Shown here: positions 36,466-47,411 of the stretch, one piece after another
How positions within the stretch are numbered: position 1 is the first letter of the stretch
Layout of the letters: each line of letters opens with the position of its first letter
NCBI GenBank assembly: GCA_047601745.1
Contig: JASGIS010000001.1
Coordinates: forward strand, 6,386,001 to 6,450,000
Reading direction: 5' to 3'
Source of the DNA: JAKPAM01 sp047601745
GTDB lineage: Bacteria > Pseudomonadota > Gammaproteobacteria > Burkholderiales > Burkholderiaceae_E
Length of the DNA stretch: 64,000 nucleotides
Notes under the pieces: generated by a model
Databases searched by the model: none
What the model saw: only the letters and a program-made list of their open reading frames with translations
What the model was told of the DNA's origin: nothing
Position numbers and translations under genes: made by a program

Positions 36466-37488
36466 TTACTTAGCGTCTTTCGGGATCGTGAAGCAATAGG
36501 CGCGATCGTCCTTGCTGTTCACCCAGTAGGGCGTCGTGTAGTAGGCGATCCGCTTCGAGCCCGGCTTGTCGCCGCCCTGCAGCAGCGCCAGGACGGCATT
36601 GACGATCGCCTCTCCCTGGGTATCGGCGCGATACGACAGGTTCCGATGGAACGCGCCCTGTTCGAGCAGATCGCAGTCGGCCGGCTGCCCGTCGCTGGCC
36701 ACCCAGATCCGCGTCTTGCCCTGCTTGCCGGCGGCCTTGACCGCTTGCGCGGCGCCGGCCGCCTGCGGCCCCCAGACGCTGAGGATGCCGCACAGATCCG
36801 GATTCTGCTGCAGCACGGTCGCGGTGATCTCGCCGGCCTTGTTGGCGTCCCAGCTCGTCGGCTGCGACGACACGACCTTCACCGACGAATCGGCCGAGAA
36901 GATCTCCATCGCCCCTTTCTTCATGTCGAGGGAATAAGCGGCCGTCGCCTCCCCCTCCAGGATCGAGATCTTTCCCGATCCCTTGCCTCCCGCGCATTCG
37001 CCGATCATGTTGCGCGCCAATCGCCGCCCCATGTCCTTGGGATCGACGCCGACGTACGCGTCGGTCAACTGGTTCGACGCCATGTTGACCTGCACGACGT
37101 AGATGCCGGCATCCATCGCCCGCTTGAGCTCGCGCGCCAGCAGCGTCACGTTGGGGTTCTGCACGACCAGCACGTCGGGCTTTTCGTTGATCAACTGGCT
37201 GACGGCCTGCAACTGCATGTCCGACTTCATGTTCGGATCGCGCGTCACCATCTGCATGCCGTAGTCGTCGAAGTGCGCTTTCATCACGCGCGTCCACTCC
37301 GACTCCAGCACGCCCATCCAGACCGGCACCCAGGCGACCTTCTTGCCCTTCAAGGTCTTGTCGAACGCGCTGCGCAGTTCCTCGCGCGCGTCGGCGGCCT
37401 GCGCGGTCGCCGCCGCGCCGATCGCCGACATCGCCAACGCGAGCGTCGCCGCCCCCAGCACTCCACGTACCCGTTTCGAACGTTCCAC
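36466..37488 (-). CDS. Periplasmic sugar-binding protein (ribose-binding type)
   Basis: This protein of 340 aa is the solute-binding partner of the operon. I choose a GTG start at 37488: GAGGAG lies 6 nt upstream, and translation then begins VERSKRVRG followed by a hydrophobic Leu/Ala core and a clean AQA-A cleavage site, a textbook signal peptide. An ATG at 37563 would add 25 residues in front of the signal peptide and is less likely, though it would overlap the upstream stop by ATGA. The mature part (KKVAWVPVWMGVLESEWTRV and DVLVVQNPNVTLLA) is the type 1 binding fold of ribose/galactose importers. Confidence 0.88.
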   Translation of the reverse strand: MERSKRVRGVLGAATLALAMSAIGAAATAQAADAREELRSAFDKTLKGKKVAWVPVWMGVLESEWTRVMKAHFDDYGMQMVTRDPNMKSDMQLQAVSQLINEKPDVLVVQNPNVTLLARELKRAMDAGIYVVQVNMASNQLTDAYVGVDPKDMGRRLARNMIGECAGGKGSGKISILEGEATAAYSLDMKKGAMEIFSADSSVKVVSSQPTSWDANKAGEITATVLQQNPDLCGILSVWGPQAAGAAQAVKAAGKQGKTRIWVASDGQPADCDLLEQGAFHRNLSYRADTQGEAIVNAVLALLQGGDKPGSKRIAYYTTPYWVNSKDDRAYCFTIPKDAK

Positions 37489-37559
37489 CTCGGTCTCCTC
37501 ATTATGGGATTGCACGACGGCCCCCTCCCGACTCGCGACGGCCGCGGCTCGCCGGGCCG

Positions 37560-38549
37560 TCAATCGCCCTGCTTGGACGTCTCTTCATCGCGCGGATGCA
37601 GCATCGCGTCCAGCACGATCGCGAACAGCAGCACCACGCCCTTGACGATGTTCTGGGACTGCACGTCCATGTCCAGGATCGTCATGCCGTTGAGCAGCAC
37701 GCCGATCAGCAGCGTGCCCGCGACCACGCTCATGACGTTGCCGCGCCCGCCGACCAGGCTGACGCCGCCGAGGACCACGACCATGATCACGTCGAAGATC
37801 AGCGTCGAATCGACGACCTGCAGATGCATCATCGCGGTCTGGGAGATCATGACCGTGCCGCCCACGAAGCCGACCGCGGCCGCCAGCGCGTACTCGAGCA
37901 TCGTCAACGGACGCGTCGGCAGGCCGGTCAGACGCGCGGCGTCGGGGTTCTCGCCGTGCGCGTAGATGAAGCGGCCCAGCACCGTCCGCGACAGGAACAG
38001 ATGCACGATCGCCGCCGTCGCCGCGAAGACCAGGATCGGCACCGGCACGCCGCCCGGCAGGTTGCCCCCCAGGCGAAGGAAATCGTCGTGGCCCGGCGCC
38101 AGGTTGACGACCATGTGCTGCACGGCCGCGGAACGGGTAAGGCCCAGCACGGCCAGACCCGAAGCCAGCGTGGTCAGCAGCGGCGGCATCTCGACCACGG
38201 ACACCAGAAAGCCGTTGAGAAGCCCGACGAGCACCGCGACGACCAGACCGACGATCAGCGCCAGCGGCGTCGGCAAGCCGGCATTCATCATGATGATCGC
38301 GAGCGCCGTCGCGCAGGCCATCGACGCGACCAGCGAGAGATCGAGCCCGCGTCCGATGACGACGATCGCCATCGCCAGCGCGAGGATGCCGAGAATCGAG
38401 ATGTTGCGGGCCAGCGCGAACAGGTTGCCGGCCGTCATGAATCCGTCGAGCGTGACGCCGAACACGGCCACGGCCAACGCGCAAAGCACGAGGACGGCTG
38501 CTGTCTGGCTGGGTTTGCGCGAGCGCGCGCCTGCCGAAGCTGCGGGCAC
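37560..38549 (-). CDS. Sugar ABC transporter permease (RbsC type)
   Basis: This 329-aa permease opens the sugar-type operon. It starts with GTG at 38549, preceded by GGAGGA. About ten hydrophobic segments and the landmarks GRGLDLSLVASMACATALA and VVVLGGVSLVGGRGNVMS define the RbsC/XylH family. It presumably forms a heterodimer with the permease half of the fusion protein, since the operon encodes two permease domains and a double ATPase. Confidence 0.92.
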   Translation of the reverse strand: MPAASAGARSRKPSQTAAVLVLCALAVAVFGVTLDGFMTAGNLFALARNISILGILALAMAIVVIGRGLDLSLVASMACATALAIIMMNAGLPTPLALIVGLVVAVLVGLLNGFLVSVVEMPPLLTTLASGLAVLGLTRSAAVQHMVVNLAPGHDDFLRLGGNLPGGVPVPILVFAATAAIVHLFLSRTVLGRFIYAHGENPDAARLTGLPTRPLTMLEYALAAAVGFVGGTVMISQTAMMHLQVVDSTLIFDVIMVVVLGGVSLVGGRGNVMSVVAGTLLIGVLLNGMTILDMDVQSQNIVKGVVLLFAIVLDAMLHPRDEETSKQGD

Positions 38550-38642
38550 GGAGTGTCTCCTCCAATCGTCGTTCTGGCGGCCGGCCGCGCTTGCGCGCCG
38601 ACCGACGACGCCAAGGTGCCGAGATCGATCGGAGATGTCAAA

Positions 38643-38718
38643 TCATTGGATCCATGATCGGCTGAAAACGAAACTTCCGCAGCGATATCACCGTATTTCA
38701 ATGCCTCATTGGATCCAA
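38643..38718. promoter_or_regulatory. Pair of TCATTGGATCCA operators upstream of the sugar operon
   Basis: TCATTGGATCCA occurs at 38643-38654 and again at 38706-38717. Each contains the palindrome TGGATCCA; the second extends to TTGGATCCAA, and the first is flanked by ATCA and TGAT. The copies lie 63 bp apart, close to six helical turns. Palindromes of this kind are typical of FCD-type GntR regulators, and the operon ends with such a regulator. The intergenic stretch 38550-38851 otherwise shows no gene. Confidence 0.72.
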
Positions 38719-38851
38719 ACCCGTTCATTGCCCGAATGCGTTCCGCAGCGGACGGACCAGCAAGCCACGCATTTCCGATCAGCGACCGCCGACCTTGGAC
38801 GAAGCGACGCCGTTCCGCGCACAATGCCGCCGAACGATGGAGACACGCACG

Positions 38852-39830
38852 ATGCCCGCTATGACCCGAGGCCGCCTGCTGGCGGCGCTGGCCCTGACCG
38901 CCACCACGCTGCTCGGTACGACCGGCGCCACCGCGCAGAACGTCGACTACCCGGCCCGAGCCGTCAGGTTCTACGTACCGTTTCCGCCCGGCGGCGCGAT
39001 CGACACGCTGGCGCGGATCACCGCCCAGCACCTGAGCGCCGCGTGGTCGCAGCCGGTGACGGTCGAGAACCGCCCCGGCGCCGGCGGCATCATCGGCACC
39101 GACGCGCTGGCCAAGTCGACCGCTGACGGCTACACGCTAGGCTGGGGAGCGATCGGCACGCACGGCTTCAATGCCGCGCTGTACCGGAAGCTGCCGTACG
39201 ACCCGATCAAGGACTTCGCCCCGGTCGTGCCGGTCGCGATCGTTCCGAACCTGCTGGTCGTCAACGCCGAAGTCCCGGCAAAGAACGTGCGCGAACTGAT
39301 CGCGCTGGCGCGCAGCGAGCCCGGCAGGCTCGGTTATGCGTCGGCCGGCAGCGGCACCTCGCTGCATCTATCGTGCGAGCTGTTCCTGCGCCTGGCCGAC
39401 GTCCGGATGCTGCACGTGCCGTACAAGGGCAGCGGCCCCGCGCTGACCGACGTGCTGTCCGGCCAGGTGCCGGTCATGTGCGACAGCGTGACCTCGGCCT
39501 TGCCGCACCTGAAATCGGGCAAGCTGCGCGCGCTCGGCATCACCAGCACGCAGCGCAGCTCGATCCTGCCCGAGGTGCCGACGCTGGACGAGGCCGGCGT
39601 CACCGGCTACGCGCTGGATCCGTGGTTCGGCATCTTCGCGCCGGCCGGCACGCCACAGTCGATCGTCGCGCGGGTCAACGGCGCGGTGCGCGAGATGCTC
39701 GCGCGGCCCGAGGTCCGGGCAAAGCTGCGCGAGATCGGCGCCGAGCCGATGGACATGTCGCCCGCGCAGTTCCGCGACCTGGTCCGCGCCGACGCCGACA
39801 AGTGGCGCGAACTGATCCGGCAGATGGGCA

Positions 39831-39844
<14 letters not shown>
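38852..39844 (+). CDS. Bug/TctC-family periplasmic solute-binding protein
   Basis: This 330-aa tripartite-tricarboxylate-type binding protein begins at ATG 38852, with GGAGA 8 nt upstream; ATGs at 38837 and 38861 are alternatives. A signal peptide (LLAALALTATTLLGTTGATA) precedes a mature part with the family signatures VPFPPGGAIDTLARI, ENRPGAGG and HVPYKGSGPAL. Bug proteins bind carboxylates and related small acids. No TctA/TctB membrane genes are nearby. It diverges from the sugar operon and its end overlaps the convergent norR-like gene by 14 nt. Confidence 0.92.
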
Positions 39845-41594
<1,750 letters not shown>

Positions 41595-41663
41595 GACCTG
41601 ATTCGATCGAAGTCATTATGACACTCCCTGCGATAAGCCTTTGATTCGGATTGTGCGGCGATA

Positions 41664-41679
41664 TGGAACAGTCATTGCA
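41664..41679 (+). promoter_or_regulatory. Sigma-54 promoter for hmp
   Basis: TGGAACAGTCATTGCA has the -24 GG and -12 GC elements exactly 10 bp apart, close to the TGGCAC-N5-TTGCA consensus. The predicted start site is about 20 nt upstream of the hmp ATG, and the NorR boxes fall about 70-120 bp upstream of it, the normal enhancer distance. Confidence 0.85.
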
Positions 41680-41710
41680 TATTGCCGAGCTTTCATCGAG
41701 AGGAGGCTCA

Positions 41711-42889
41711 ATGCTCACCGATTCCCAGCGCCAGATCGTACGCAGTACCGTTCCCTTGCTCGAAACCGGCGGCGAGGCGCTGACCACGCATTTCTATCGG
41801 ATCATGCTCGACGAGTTTCCCGTCGTGCGCCCGTTGTTCAACCAGGCCCACCAGGCCAGCGGCGAGCAGCCGCGCGCGCTCGCCAACGGCGTGCTGGCGT
41901 ACGCCAGACACATCGATCACCTCGAAGCGCTCGGCGACCTGGCCGCGCAGATCGTGCAGAAGCACGTCTCGCTGCAGGTGCAGCCCGAGCATTACCCGAT
42001 CGTCGGCCAGTGCCTGCTGCGCGCGATCCGCGAGGTGCTCGGCCCCGACGTCGCCACCGACGAAGTCGTCGATGCCTGGGCCGCCGCCTATCAGCAGCTC
42101 GCCGATCTGCTGATCGGTGCCGAAGAGCAGGTCTACGCGAGCACCGCCGCGGCGCCGGGCGGCTGGCGCGGCGCCCGGCCGTTCCGGATCGCCGGCAAGG
42201 TGCGCGAAAGCAGCGAGATCGTCTCGTTCCATCTGGCGCCGGTCGACGGCGGCCCGGTGGTCGCGCACCAGCCCGGCCAGTACATCGGCGTCCGGCTGTC
42301 GATCGACGGCGAAGAACACCGCCGCAACTATTCGTTGTCGGCCGCCCCCGACGGGCACCGCTTCCGCATCAGCGTCAAGCGCGAACCCGAAGGCCGCGTC
42401 TCGAACCATCTGCACGACGCGATGCGCGAAGGCGACACGCTCGACGTCTTCCCCCCGGCCGGCCACTTCACGCTGCAGCCCGGCCAGCGACCGATCGTCA
42501 TGATCAGCGGCGGCGTCGGCATCACGCCGCTGCTGGCGATGCTCGAACCGGCGATCGACAGCGGCCGCGACGTGACCTTCATCCACTGCGCTCGCAACGC
42601 CGACGTGCACGCGTTCCGCGAGCGGATCGATGCGCTGGCCGAGCGCGAGCCGCGCCTGAAGCGCTACTACTGCTACGAGCAGCCGAGCCCGCACGTGGAG
42701 GCGGACGCCGTCGGCCTGATCGACGAACGGATGCTGGCCCGCTGGCTGCCGGCGACGCGCGACGTCGACGCGTACTTCCTGGGCCCCAAACCGTTCATGC
42801 GCGTCATCAAACGCGGGCTGCAGGCGCTCGGCGTGCCCGAAACGCAGACGCGGTTCGAGTTCTTCGGACCTGCGGCCACGCTGGCCTGA
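41711..42889 (+). CDS. hmp: Flavohaemoglobin, nitric oxide dioxygenase
   Basis: This 392-aa protein converts NO and O2 to nitrate using NAD(P)H. The globin domain has Tyr29, Gln53 and the proximal His85 (QKHVSLQVQPEHY), matching E. coli Hmp numbering. The reductase part has the FAD motif RNYS (204-207) and the NAD(P) site GGVGITP (266-272), ending in FEFFGP. AGGAGG sits 4 nt upstream of the ATG. It is transcribed from the sigma-54 promoter and controlled by the divergent NorR protein. Confidence 0.95.
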   Translation: MLTDSQRQIVRSTVPLLETGGEALTTHFYRIMLDEFPVVRPLFNQAHQASGEQPRALANGVLAYARHIDHLEALGDLAAQIVQKHVSLQVQPEHYPIVGQCLLRAIREVLGPDVATDEVVDAWAAAYQQLADLLIGAEEQVYASTAAAPGGWRGARPFRIAGKVRESSEIVSFHLAPVDGGPVVAHQPGQYIGVRLSIDGEEHRRNYSLSAAPDGHRFRISVKREPEGRVSNHLHDAMREGDTLDVFPPAGHFTLQPGQRPIVMISGGVGITPLLAMLEPAIDSGRDVTFIHCARNADVHAFRERIDALAEREPRLKRYYCYEQPSPHVEADAVGLIDERMLARWLPATRDVDAYFLGPKPFMRVIKRGLQALGVPETQTRFEFFGPAATLA

Positions 42890-42894
42890 GCCGA

Positions 42895-42923
42895 GTGCGG
42901 CCGTCCGCACCAAGCCCGTTGGT
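42895..42923. other. Hairpin-rich end of hmp
   Basis: GTGCGG/CCGCAC (42895-42910, 4-nt loop) and an overlapping ACCAA/TTGGT pair (to 42923) lie just after the hmp stop. No T-run follows, so it is only a weak terminator candidate. I see nothing else in 42924-43120. Confidence 0.3.
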
Positions 42924-43120
42924 CCGAACCCGGTGCGCAGCACGGCCGCCCGCCGCACCGAACCCCTCGCCGCGACGAAACCGGCCGTCGCGCGCCGCGG
43001 ATCGATGTCGGGCAGGAAGTAACATCTGATCCGATCCCGTCTCCGCGGCGCGTCCGCACCGGCAGCATCCCCCTATCCGTGGCGTCGGGCCGGATCGAGA
43101 CTCTTTCGGGCCATGACACC

Positions 43121-44602
43121 ATGAAGCTGCTGATCGCGCGACTCAATCACGAAACCAACACGTTCTCGCCGGTCCCCACGCCGCTGTCGGCGTTCGGCCC
43201 GGCCGGGCCCACTTATGACGACGACGCCTATCGCGAGAACAAGGGCATGCGCACGGCGATGTCGGCGTTCATCGACCTGGCCGAACGGGCCGGCGCGACG
43301 ATCGTCACGCCGGTCTGCGCATCGGCGAATCCGAGCGGCCCCGTCGACGCGGACGCTTATGCGGCGCTGACGCAGCGCATCGTCGATGCGGCGCCGGGCT
43401 GCGACGCGATCCTGCTGGACCTGCACGGCGCGATGGTCGCGCAAAGCAGCCCCGACGGCGAAGGCGAGCTGCTGGCGAGACTGCGCGCGCAGGCACCGGC
43501 GGTGCCGATCGGCGTCGCGCTGGACCTGCATGCGAACGTGACGCCGGCGATGGTCGAGAACGCCGACGTCATCGTCGGCTTCAAGACCTACCCGCACGTC
43601 GACATGTACGAGACCGGCGCGCATGCCGGGCGGCTCACGCTCGATCTGCTGGCGGGCCGCAACCGGCCGGTGATGCGCTGGCGGCAACTTCCGCTGATGT
43701 CGCACACGATGCGCAGCACGACGACGGCCGGCGCGATGCGCGACGCGGTCGAGGCTGCCCGGGCCGCCGAACGCGACGGATCGCTGGCCGTCTCGATCTT
43801 CGCCGGCTTCTCGCTGGCCGACATCGCCGCGCCTTGCGTCAGCGTCGTCGTCGTCGACGCGAACTCGTCCGATCGCGCGCAGGCGACGGCCGACGGGCTC
43901 GCCGGGCAGATCTGGCGGCAGCGGGCCGGCTTCGTCTACGACAGCGAGCCGCTGGCGGCGTCGATCGCGCGGGCCGCGCGGATCGCCGATGGCGCCGACC
44001 GTCCGGTGCTGCTGCTCGACCATGGCGACAACTGCATGTCGGGCGGCACCTGCGACACGATGGACGTGCTGCAGCAGGCGCTGTCGCAGGGATTGTCGGG
44101 CATCGGCGTCGGACCCTTGTGCGACCCGCAGGCGGTCGCCGAGCTGATCGCCGCCGGCGAAGGCGCGACCGTCACCGTCGCGCTCGGCAACAAGGTCTCG
44201 CTGGCCGCGATCGGCCGCGCCTCGACGCCCGTGCCCTTGCGCGGCGTCGTGCGCCGGATCACCGACGGCCAATACGTCGTGACCGGACCAACCTATACCG
44301 GCCAGCGTTTCTGCATGGGCCGAAGCGTGCTGTTCGACACCGGCACCGCGCGCATCGTCGTCACCGAACGCACGCAGGAGCCGCTCGACGTCGGCGTGTT
44401 CGAATCCGTCGGCCTCGACCCGCGGACCGAACGATTCCTGCTGCTGAAGTCGCGCATGTACTGCCGGCCGGTGTTCGAGCCGATGTCGGCAGGCACCGTC
44501 GAATGCGACAGCCGGGGCGTGACCAGCTCCGACTACGGCCTGTTCGCGTTCCGCCGCGTGCGGCACCCCGTCTATCCGCTGGACGACGACGCCCGCTACT
44601 GA
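43121..44602 (+). CDS. M81 (MlrC) family metallopeptidase
   Basis: This 493-aa protein belongs to the MlrC family, named for a microcystin-degradation enzyme but widespread in Proteobacteria with unknown substrates. It begins MKLLIARLNHETNTFSP, the standard family start, and keeps the metal-site segments LLDLHGAMV, LDLHANV and LDHGDNCMSGGTCDT. No signal peptide is present. The upstream ribosome binding site is weak. An in-frame GTG at 43079 exists but the family alignment favours 43121. Confidence 0.9.
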   Translation: MKLLIARLNHETNTFSPVPTPLSAFGPAGPTYDDDAYRENKGMRTAMSAFIDLAERAGATIVTPVCASANPSGPVDADAYAALTQRIVDAAPGCDAILLDLHGAMVAQSSPDGEGELLARLRAQAPAVPIGVALDLHANVTPAMVENADVIVGFKTYPHVDMYETGAHAGRLTLDLLAGRNRPVMRWRQLPLMSHTMRSTTTAGAMRDAVEAARAAERDGSLAVSIFAGFSLADIAAPCVSVVVVDANSSDRAQATADGLAGQIWRQRAGFVYDSEPLAASIARAARIADGADRPVLLLDHGDNCMSGGTCDTMDVLQQALSQGLSGIGVGPLCDPQAVAELIAAGEGATVTVALGNKVSLAAIGRASTPVPLRGVVRRITDGQYVVTGPTYTGQRFCMGRSVLFDTGTARIVVTERTQEPLDVGVFESVGLDPRTERFLLLKSRMYCRPVFEPMSAGTVECDSRGVTSSDYGLFAFRRVRHPVYPLDDDARY

Positions 44603-44686
44603 GAATCTGTGAACGGTCGACGACAGCGGGCGATGATGTACCCGGTTCATCGCGCGCAGCCGAGCGCGTTGCCGGCCCGAGACCGC

Positions 44687-44713
44687 CGACTGATTCTCGA
44701 ATCGAATCAGTCG
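44687..44713. promoter_or_regulatory. Inverted repeat upstream of the second Bug gene
   Basis: CGACTGATTC (44687-44696) and GAATCAGTCG (44704-44713) are perfect 10-bp arms with a 7-bp centre. An AT-rich stretch (AAAAATATATTT) follows directly and could hold a -10 element. It is a candidate operator for the Bug/enoyl-CoA hydratase genes starting at 44789. Confidence 0.6.
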
Positions 44714-44788
44714 CCGTCGAAAAATATATTTCTCATAAGACTCGCCGCCGCCTAGCCTCTGTCCTCAGTGATGAGGAGGCGAGCAGAG

Positions 44789-45745
44789 ATGACGAGATGG
44801 GTGTACCGCAGCGTGCTGTTCTGCGCGCTGGCGCTGCTGGCGGCAGGCGCCGCCGCGCAGCCGGCCGGCAAGCCGATCCGCTTCGTGGCGGCGTACACGG
44901 CCGGCGGCGTGGTCGACAACACGTCGCGGATCGTCGGCGAACGGATGGCGCGGGAACTGAACCAGCCGATCGTCGTCGAGAACCGCGCCGGCGCCAATGG
45001 ACAGATCGGCGCGGAGCTGGTCGCCAAGGCGCCGCCCGACGGCTCGACGCTGCTGCTGACCAGCGTCGGCATCGCTTACCGGCAGCACCTGGTCAAGCTG
45101 CCTTATGACCCGTTCAAGGACTTCGAGCCGGTCACGCTGCTGGTCGTCAACCCGCTGCTGATCGTCGTCCATCCCGGACTGCCGGTGAACTCGCTGGGCG
45201 AACTGGTCGAGTACGCGAAGAAGCACGGCCTGCGCTACGGCAGCTCGGGCACCGGCGGCCCGAGCCACCTGGCGGCCGAGCTGCTGCGATCGATGACCGG
45301 CACGTCGATGACGCACGTGCCGTACAAGGGCGACAGCGCGGCGATCCTCGACGTGGTCGCCGGCAACCTGGACATGAGCGTGTCGTCGGTGTCGGCGACG
45401 ACCAGCTTCATCCAGGCGGGGCGGCTGCGCGCGATCGCGTTGACCAGCGAATCGCGATCGCCGGCGCTGCCCGAGGTGCCGACGGCGGCCGAGGCCGGCA
45501 TGCCGGGACTGATCGCCGATTCCTGGGTCGGCATCCTGGCGCCGGCGGGCACGCCGGCCGACGCCGTGCAGCGCCTGCACGACGCGGCGGCGGTGTCGCT
45601 GGCCGACCCCGACACGCGCGCCAGGCTGCTGGCCGGCGGCAACACGATCGTCGGCAACACGCCCGCGCAGTTCGCGACGTTCCTGCGCAACGAATCGGAC
45701 AAATGGGGCCGCGTGATCCGCTTCGCGAACATCCAGGCCGACTGA
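44789..45745 (+). CDS. Bug/TctC-family periplasmic solute-binding protein
   Basis: This 318-aa binding protein starts at ATG 44789, with GAGGAGG 9 nt upstream; the GTG/ATG at 44768-44771 would add seven residues. A signal peptide (FCALALLAAGAAA) precedes the mature chain with AAYTAGGVVDNTSRI, ENRAGANGQIG and HVPYKGDSAAIL. It heads a probable operon with two crotonase-fold genes and another Bug gene, suggesting uptake of the acid that those enzymes degrade. Confidence 0.92.
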   Translation: MTRWVYRSVLFCALALLAAGAAAQPAGKPIRFVAAYTAGGVVDNTSRIVGERMARELNQPIVVENRAGANGQIGAELVAKAPPDGSTLLLTSVGIAYRQHLVKLPYDPFKDFEPVTLLVVNPLLIVVHPGLPVNSLGELVEYAKKHGLRYGSSGTGGPSHLAAELLRSMTGTSMTHVPYKGDSAAILDVVAGNLDMSVSSVSATTSFIQAGRLRAIALTSESRSPALPEVPTAAEAGMPGLIADSWVGILAPAGTPADAVQRLHDAAAVSLADPDTRARLLAGGNTIVGNTPAQFATFLRNESDKWGRVIRFANIQAD

Positions 45746-45786
45746 CGAACCGGCGAGCCGTTCCACCCTCTCCGACGGGAATTCCG

Positions 45787-46575
45787 ATGCCATTGCTCTG
45801 TCACCGCGACGCGCACGTCGCCACGCTCACGCTCAGCCGGCCGCAGGGCCGCAACGCCTGGGACGAGGACTTCAACGAAGGCCTGGTCCATCACCTCGGC
45901 GAACTCGAGGCCGATCCCGACATCCGCTGCGTGATCCTGACCGGCGATCCGGACGGTGGCGCGTTCTCGGCCGGCGCGAACCTGAAGGACGCGCGCACGC
46001 ACCGCAGCGAATCGACGAAGGCCTTCATCGAAGGACTGCCGAAATGGCGGCGCTTCGTCACGCACCTGCTGACCGAGTTCCCGAAACCGGTCGTCGCCGC
46101 GGTCAACGGCTATGCGATCGGCATCGGCTGCATCGCCACGTTCTGCTGCGACCTGATCGTCGCGTCGCACGACGCGCAGTGGCGGCTGCCGCAGGCCCGG
46201 CTCGGCATCCTGCCCGCTTATGGCGGATCGGTGCGGCTGGCGCGCTGGGTCGGCCAGGGCCAGGCGATGAAGATGGCGCTGGGCTTCGACCTGGACGCCG
46301 CGGAGGCGCACCGGATCGGCCTCGCGCAATGGCTGGTCGCGCCGGACGCGCTGATGGACGAGGCCTCGCGGGTCGCGCGGCACATCGCGCAGTTGCCGCC
46401 GCTGGCGGTGCGGCTCGTCAAGGAATCGCTGCTGCGCGGCCAGGACATCCCGAACCTGGCGGACGCGGCGCTGGCCGACGTCTACCGGTTCATGGTGCTC
46501 GAATCGACCGAGGACGCGCGCGAAGCGCACGAAGCCTGGCGCGAGCGGCGCGATCCGCAGGTCCGCGGACGATGA
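45787..46575 (+). CDS. Enoyl-CoA hydratase/isomerase family protein with altered active site
   Basis: This 262-aa crotonase-fold protein has the oxyanion-hole segments GAFSAGANLKDA and NGYAIGIGC. The two catalytic Glu residues of classical enoyl-CoA hydratases appear to be replaced: the position aligning with rat Glu144 is Gln136 (RLPQARLG) and that of Glu164 is Lys162 (AMKMALG). It may therefore be an isomerase, hydrolase or lyase of the superfamily rather than a hydratase. The stop overlaps a potential ATG of the next gene. Confidence 0.88.
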   Translation: MPLLCHRDAHVATLTLSRPQGRNAWDEDFNEGLVHHLGELEADPDIRCVILTGDPDGGAFSAGANLKDARTHRSESTKAFIEGLPKWRRFVTHLLTEFPKPVVAAVNGYAIGIGCIATFCCDLIVASHDAQWRLPQARLGILPAYGGSVRLARWVGQGQAMKMALGFDLDAAEAHRIGLAQWLVAPDALMDEASRVARHIAQLPPLAVRLVKESLLRGQDIPNLADAALADVYRFMVLESTEDAREAHEAWRERRDPQVRGR

Positions 46576-46604
46576 ACCTAAACGATGAGCAAGGACGAGC
46601 CCCG

Positions 46605-47405
46605 ATGACCTCGACGACAGACGAAGACCTGGTCCCGTATCGCCGCGAAGGCGCGATCGCGATCCTGACGCTGAACCGCCCCGATCGCCTGAACGCGTTC
46701 AGCGACGAACTGGTGCGCGCGCTGGTCGACGCGCTGGCCCGATTCGACGACGACCGCGACGCGCGGGTCGCGGTGCTGCACGGCGCCGGCCGCGCGTTCT
46801 CCAGCGGCGCCGACGTCGCGCAGCGCCAGATGCGTTCGCGCGACGAACTCGAACGGCTCGGCGGCCCCGAAGGCCGCGGCGCCCGCGGCGCCGACGTGTT
46901 CACGCAGGCCGTCAACTGGAAGCCGGTCGTCGCCGCGGTGCACGGCTACGCGATCGGCATGGGCCTGGGCATCGCGCTGTCGGCCGACCTGATCGTCGTC
47001 GAGCGCGGCACGCGGATGCAGGTGACCGAAACCTCGCGCGGCCTGTCGCCGGTCCGCTACGGCTACCTGCTGCGCGCGCGCGGCCTGCCGAGCTTCGCGT
47101 GGGACGTGTCGATGACCGGACGCTGGTTCACGGCCGAGGAAGCCCGCGAGGCCGGCGTCGTCGAGCTGCTGGTCGACGCCGGGCGAGGCCTGGCCACGGC
47201 GATCGAGGTCGCGACCGCGATCGCGGCCAATCCGCCGCTCAGCGTGCGCGCCGCGGTGCGCGCGCGGCGCATGGAGATCGACCAGGGCGAGCGCCGGGCC
47301 GCAGCGCTGACCGACCCGATGAAGCTGCACCTGACCGAAGACTTTGCCGAGAGCGCGCGCGCCTTCATCGAAAAGCGCCCGCCCCGTCCTTACCGCGGAG
47401 CCTGA
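46605..47405 (+). CDS. Enoyl-CoA hydratase/isomerase family protein
   Basis: This 266-aa crotonase-fold protein starts at ATG 46605 after AAGGA; an ATG at 46572 would add 11 residues and overlap the previous stop by ATGA. It has GRAFSSGADVAQ and HGYAIGMGLG for the oxyanion hole. The catalytic positions hold Glu142 (VTETSRG) and Asp167 (FAWDVSMTG), so acid/base chemistry is more plausible here than in its neighbour. Both probably act on the same CoA-thioester pathway. Confidence 0.87.
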   Translation: MTSTTDEDLVPYRREGAIAILTLNRPDRLNAFSDELVRALVDALARFDDDRDARVAVLHGAGRAFSSGADVAQRQMRSRDELERLGGPEGRGARGADVFTQAVNWKPVVAAVHGYAIGMGLGIALSADLIVVERGTRMQVTETSRGLSPVRYGYLLRARGLPSFAWDVSMTGRWFTAEEAREAGVVELLVDAGRGLATAIEVATAIAANPPLSVRAAVRARRMEIDQGERRAAALTDPMKLHLTEDFAESARAFIEKRPPRPYRGA

Positions 47406-47411
47406 CAGCCG

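Noticed and set aside
37489..37563. Upstream ATG for the sugar-binding protein
   Set aside because: A GTG with a strong ribosome binding site gives a normal signal peptide; the longer form would bury it.
42895..42923. Hairpins after hmp as a firm terminator
   Set aside because: There is no T-run after either stem; kept only as a weak candidate.
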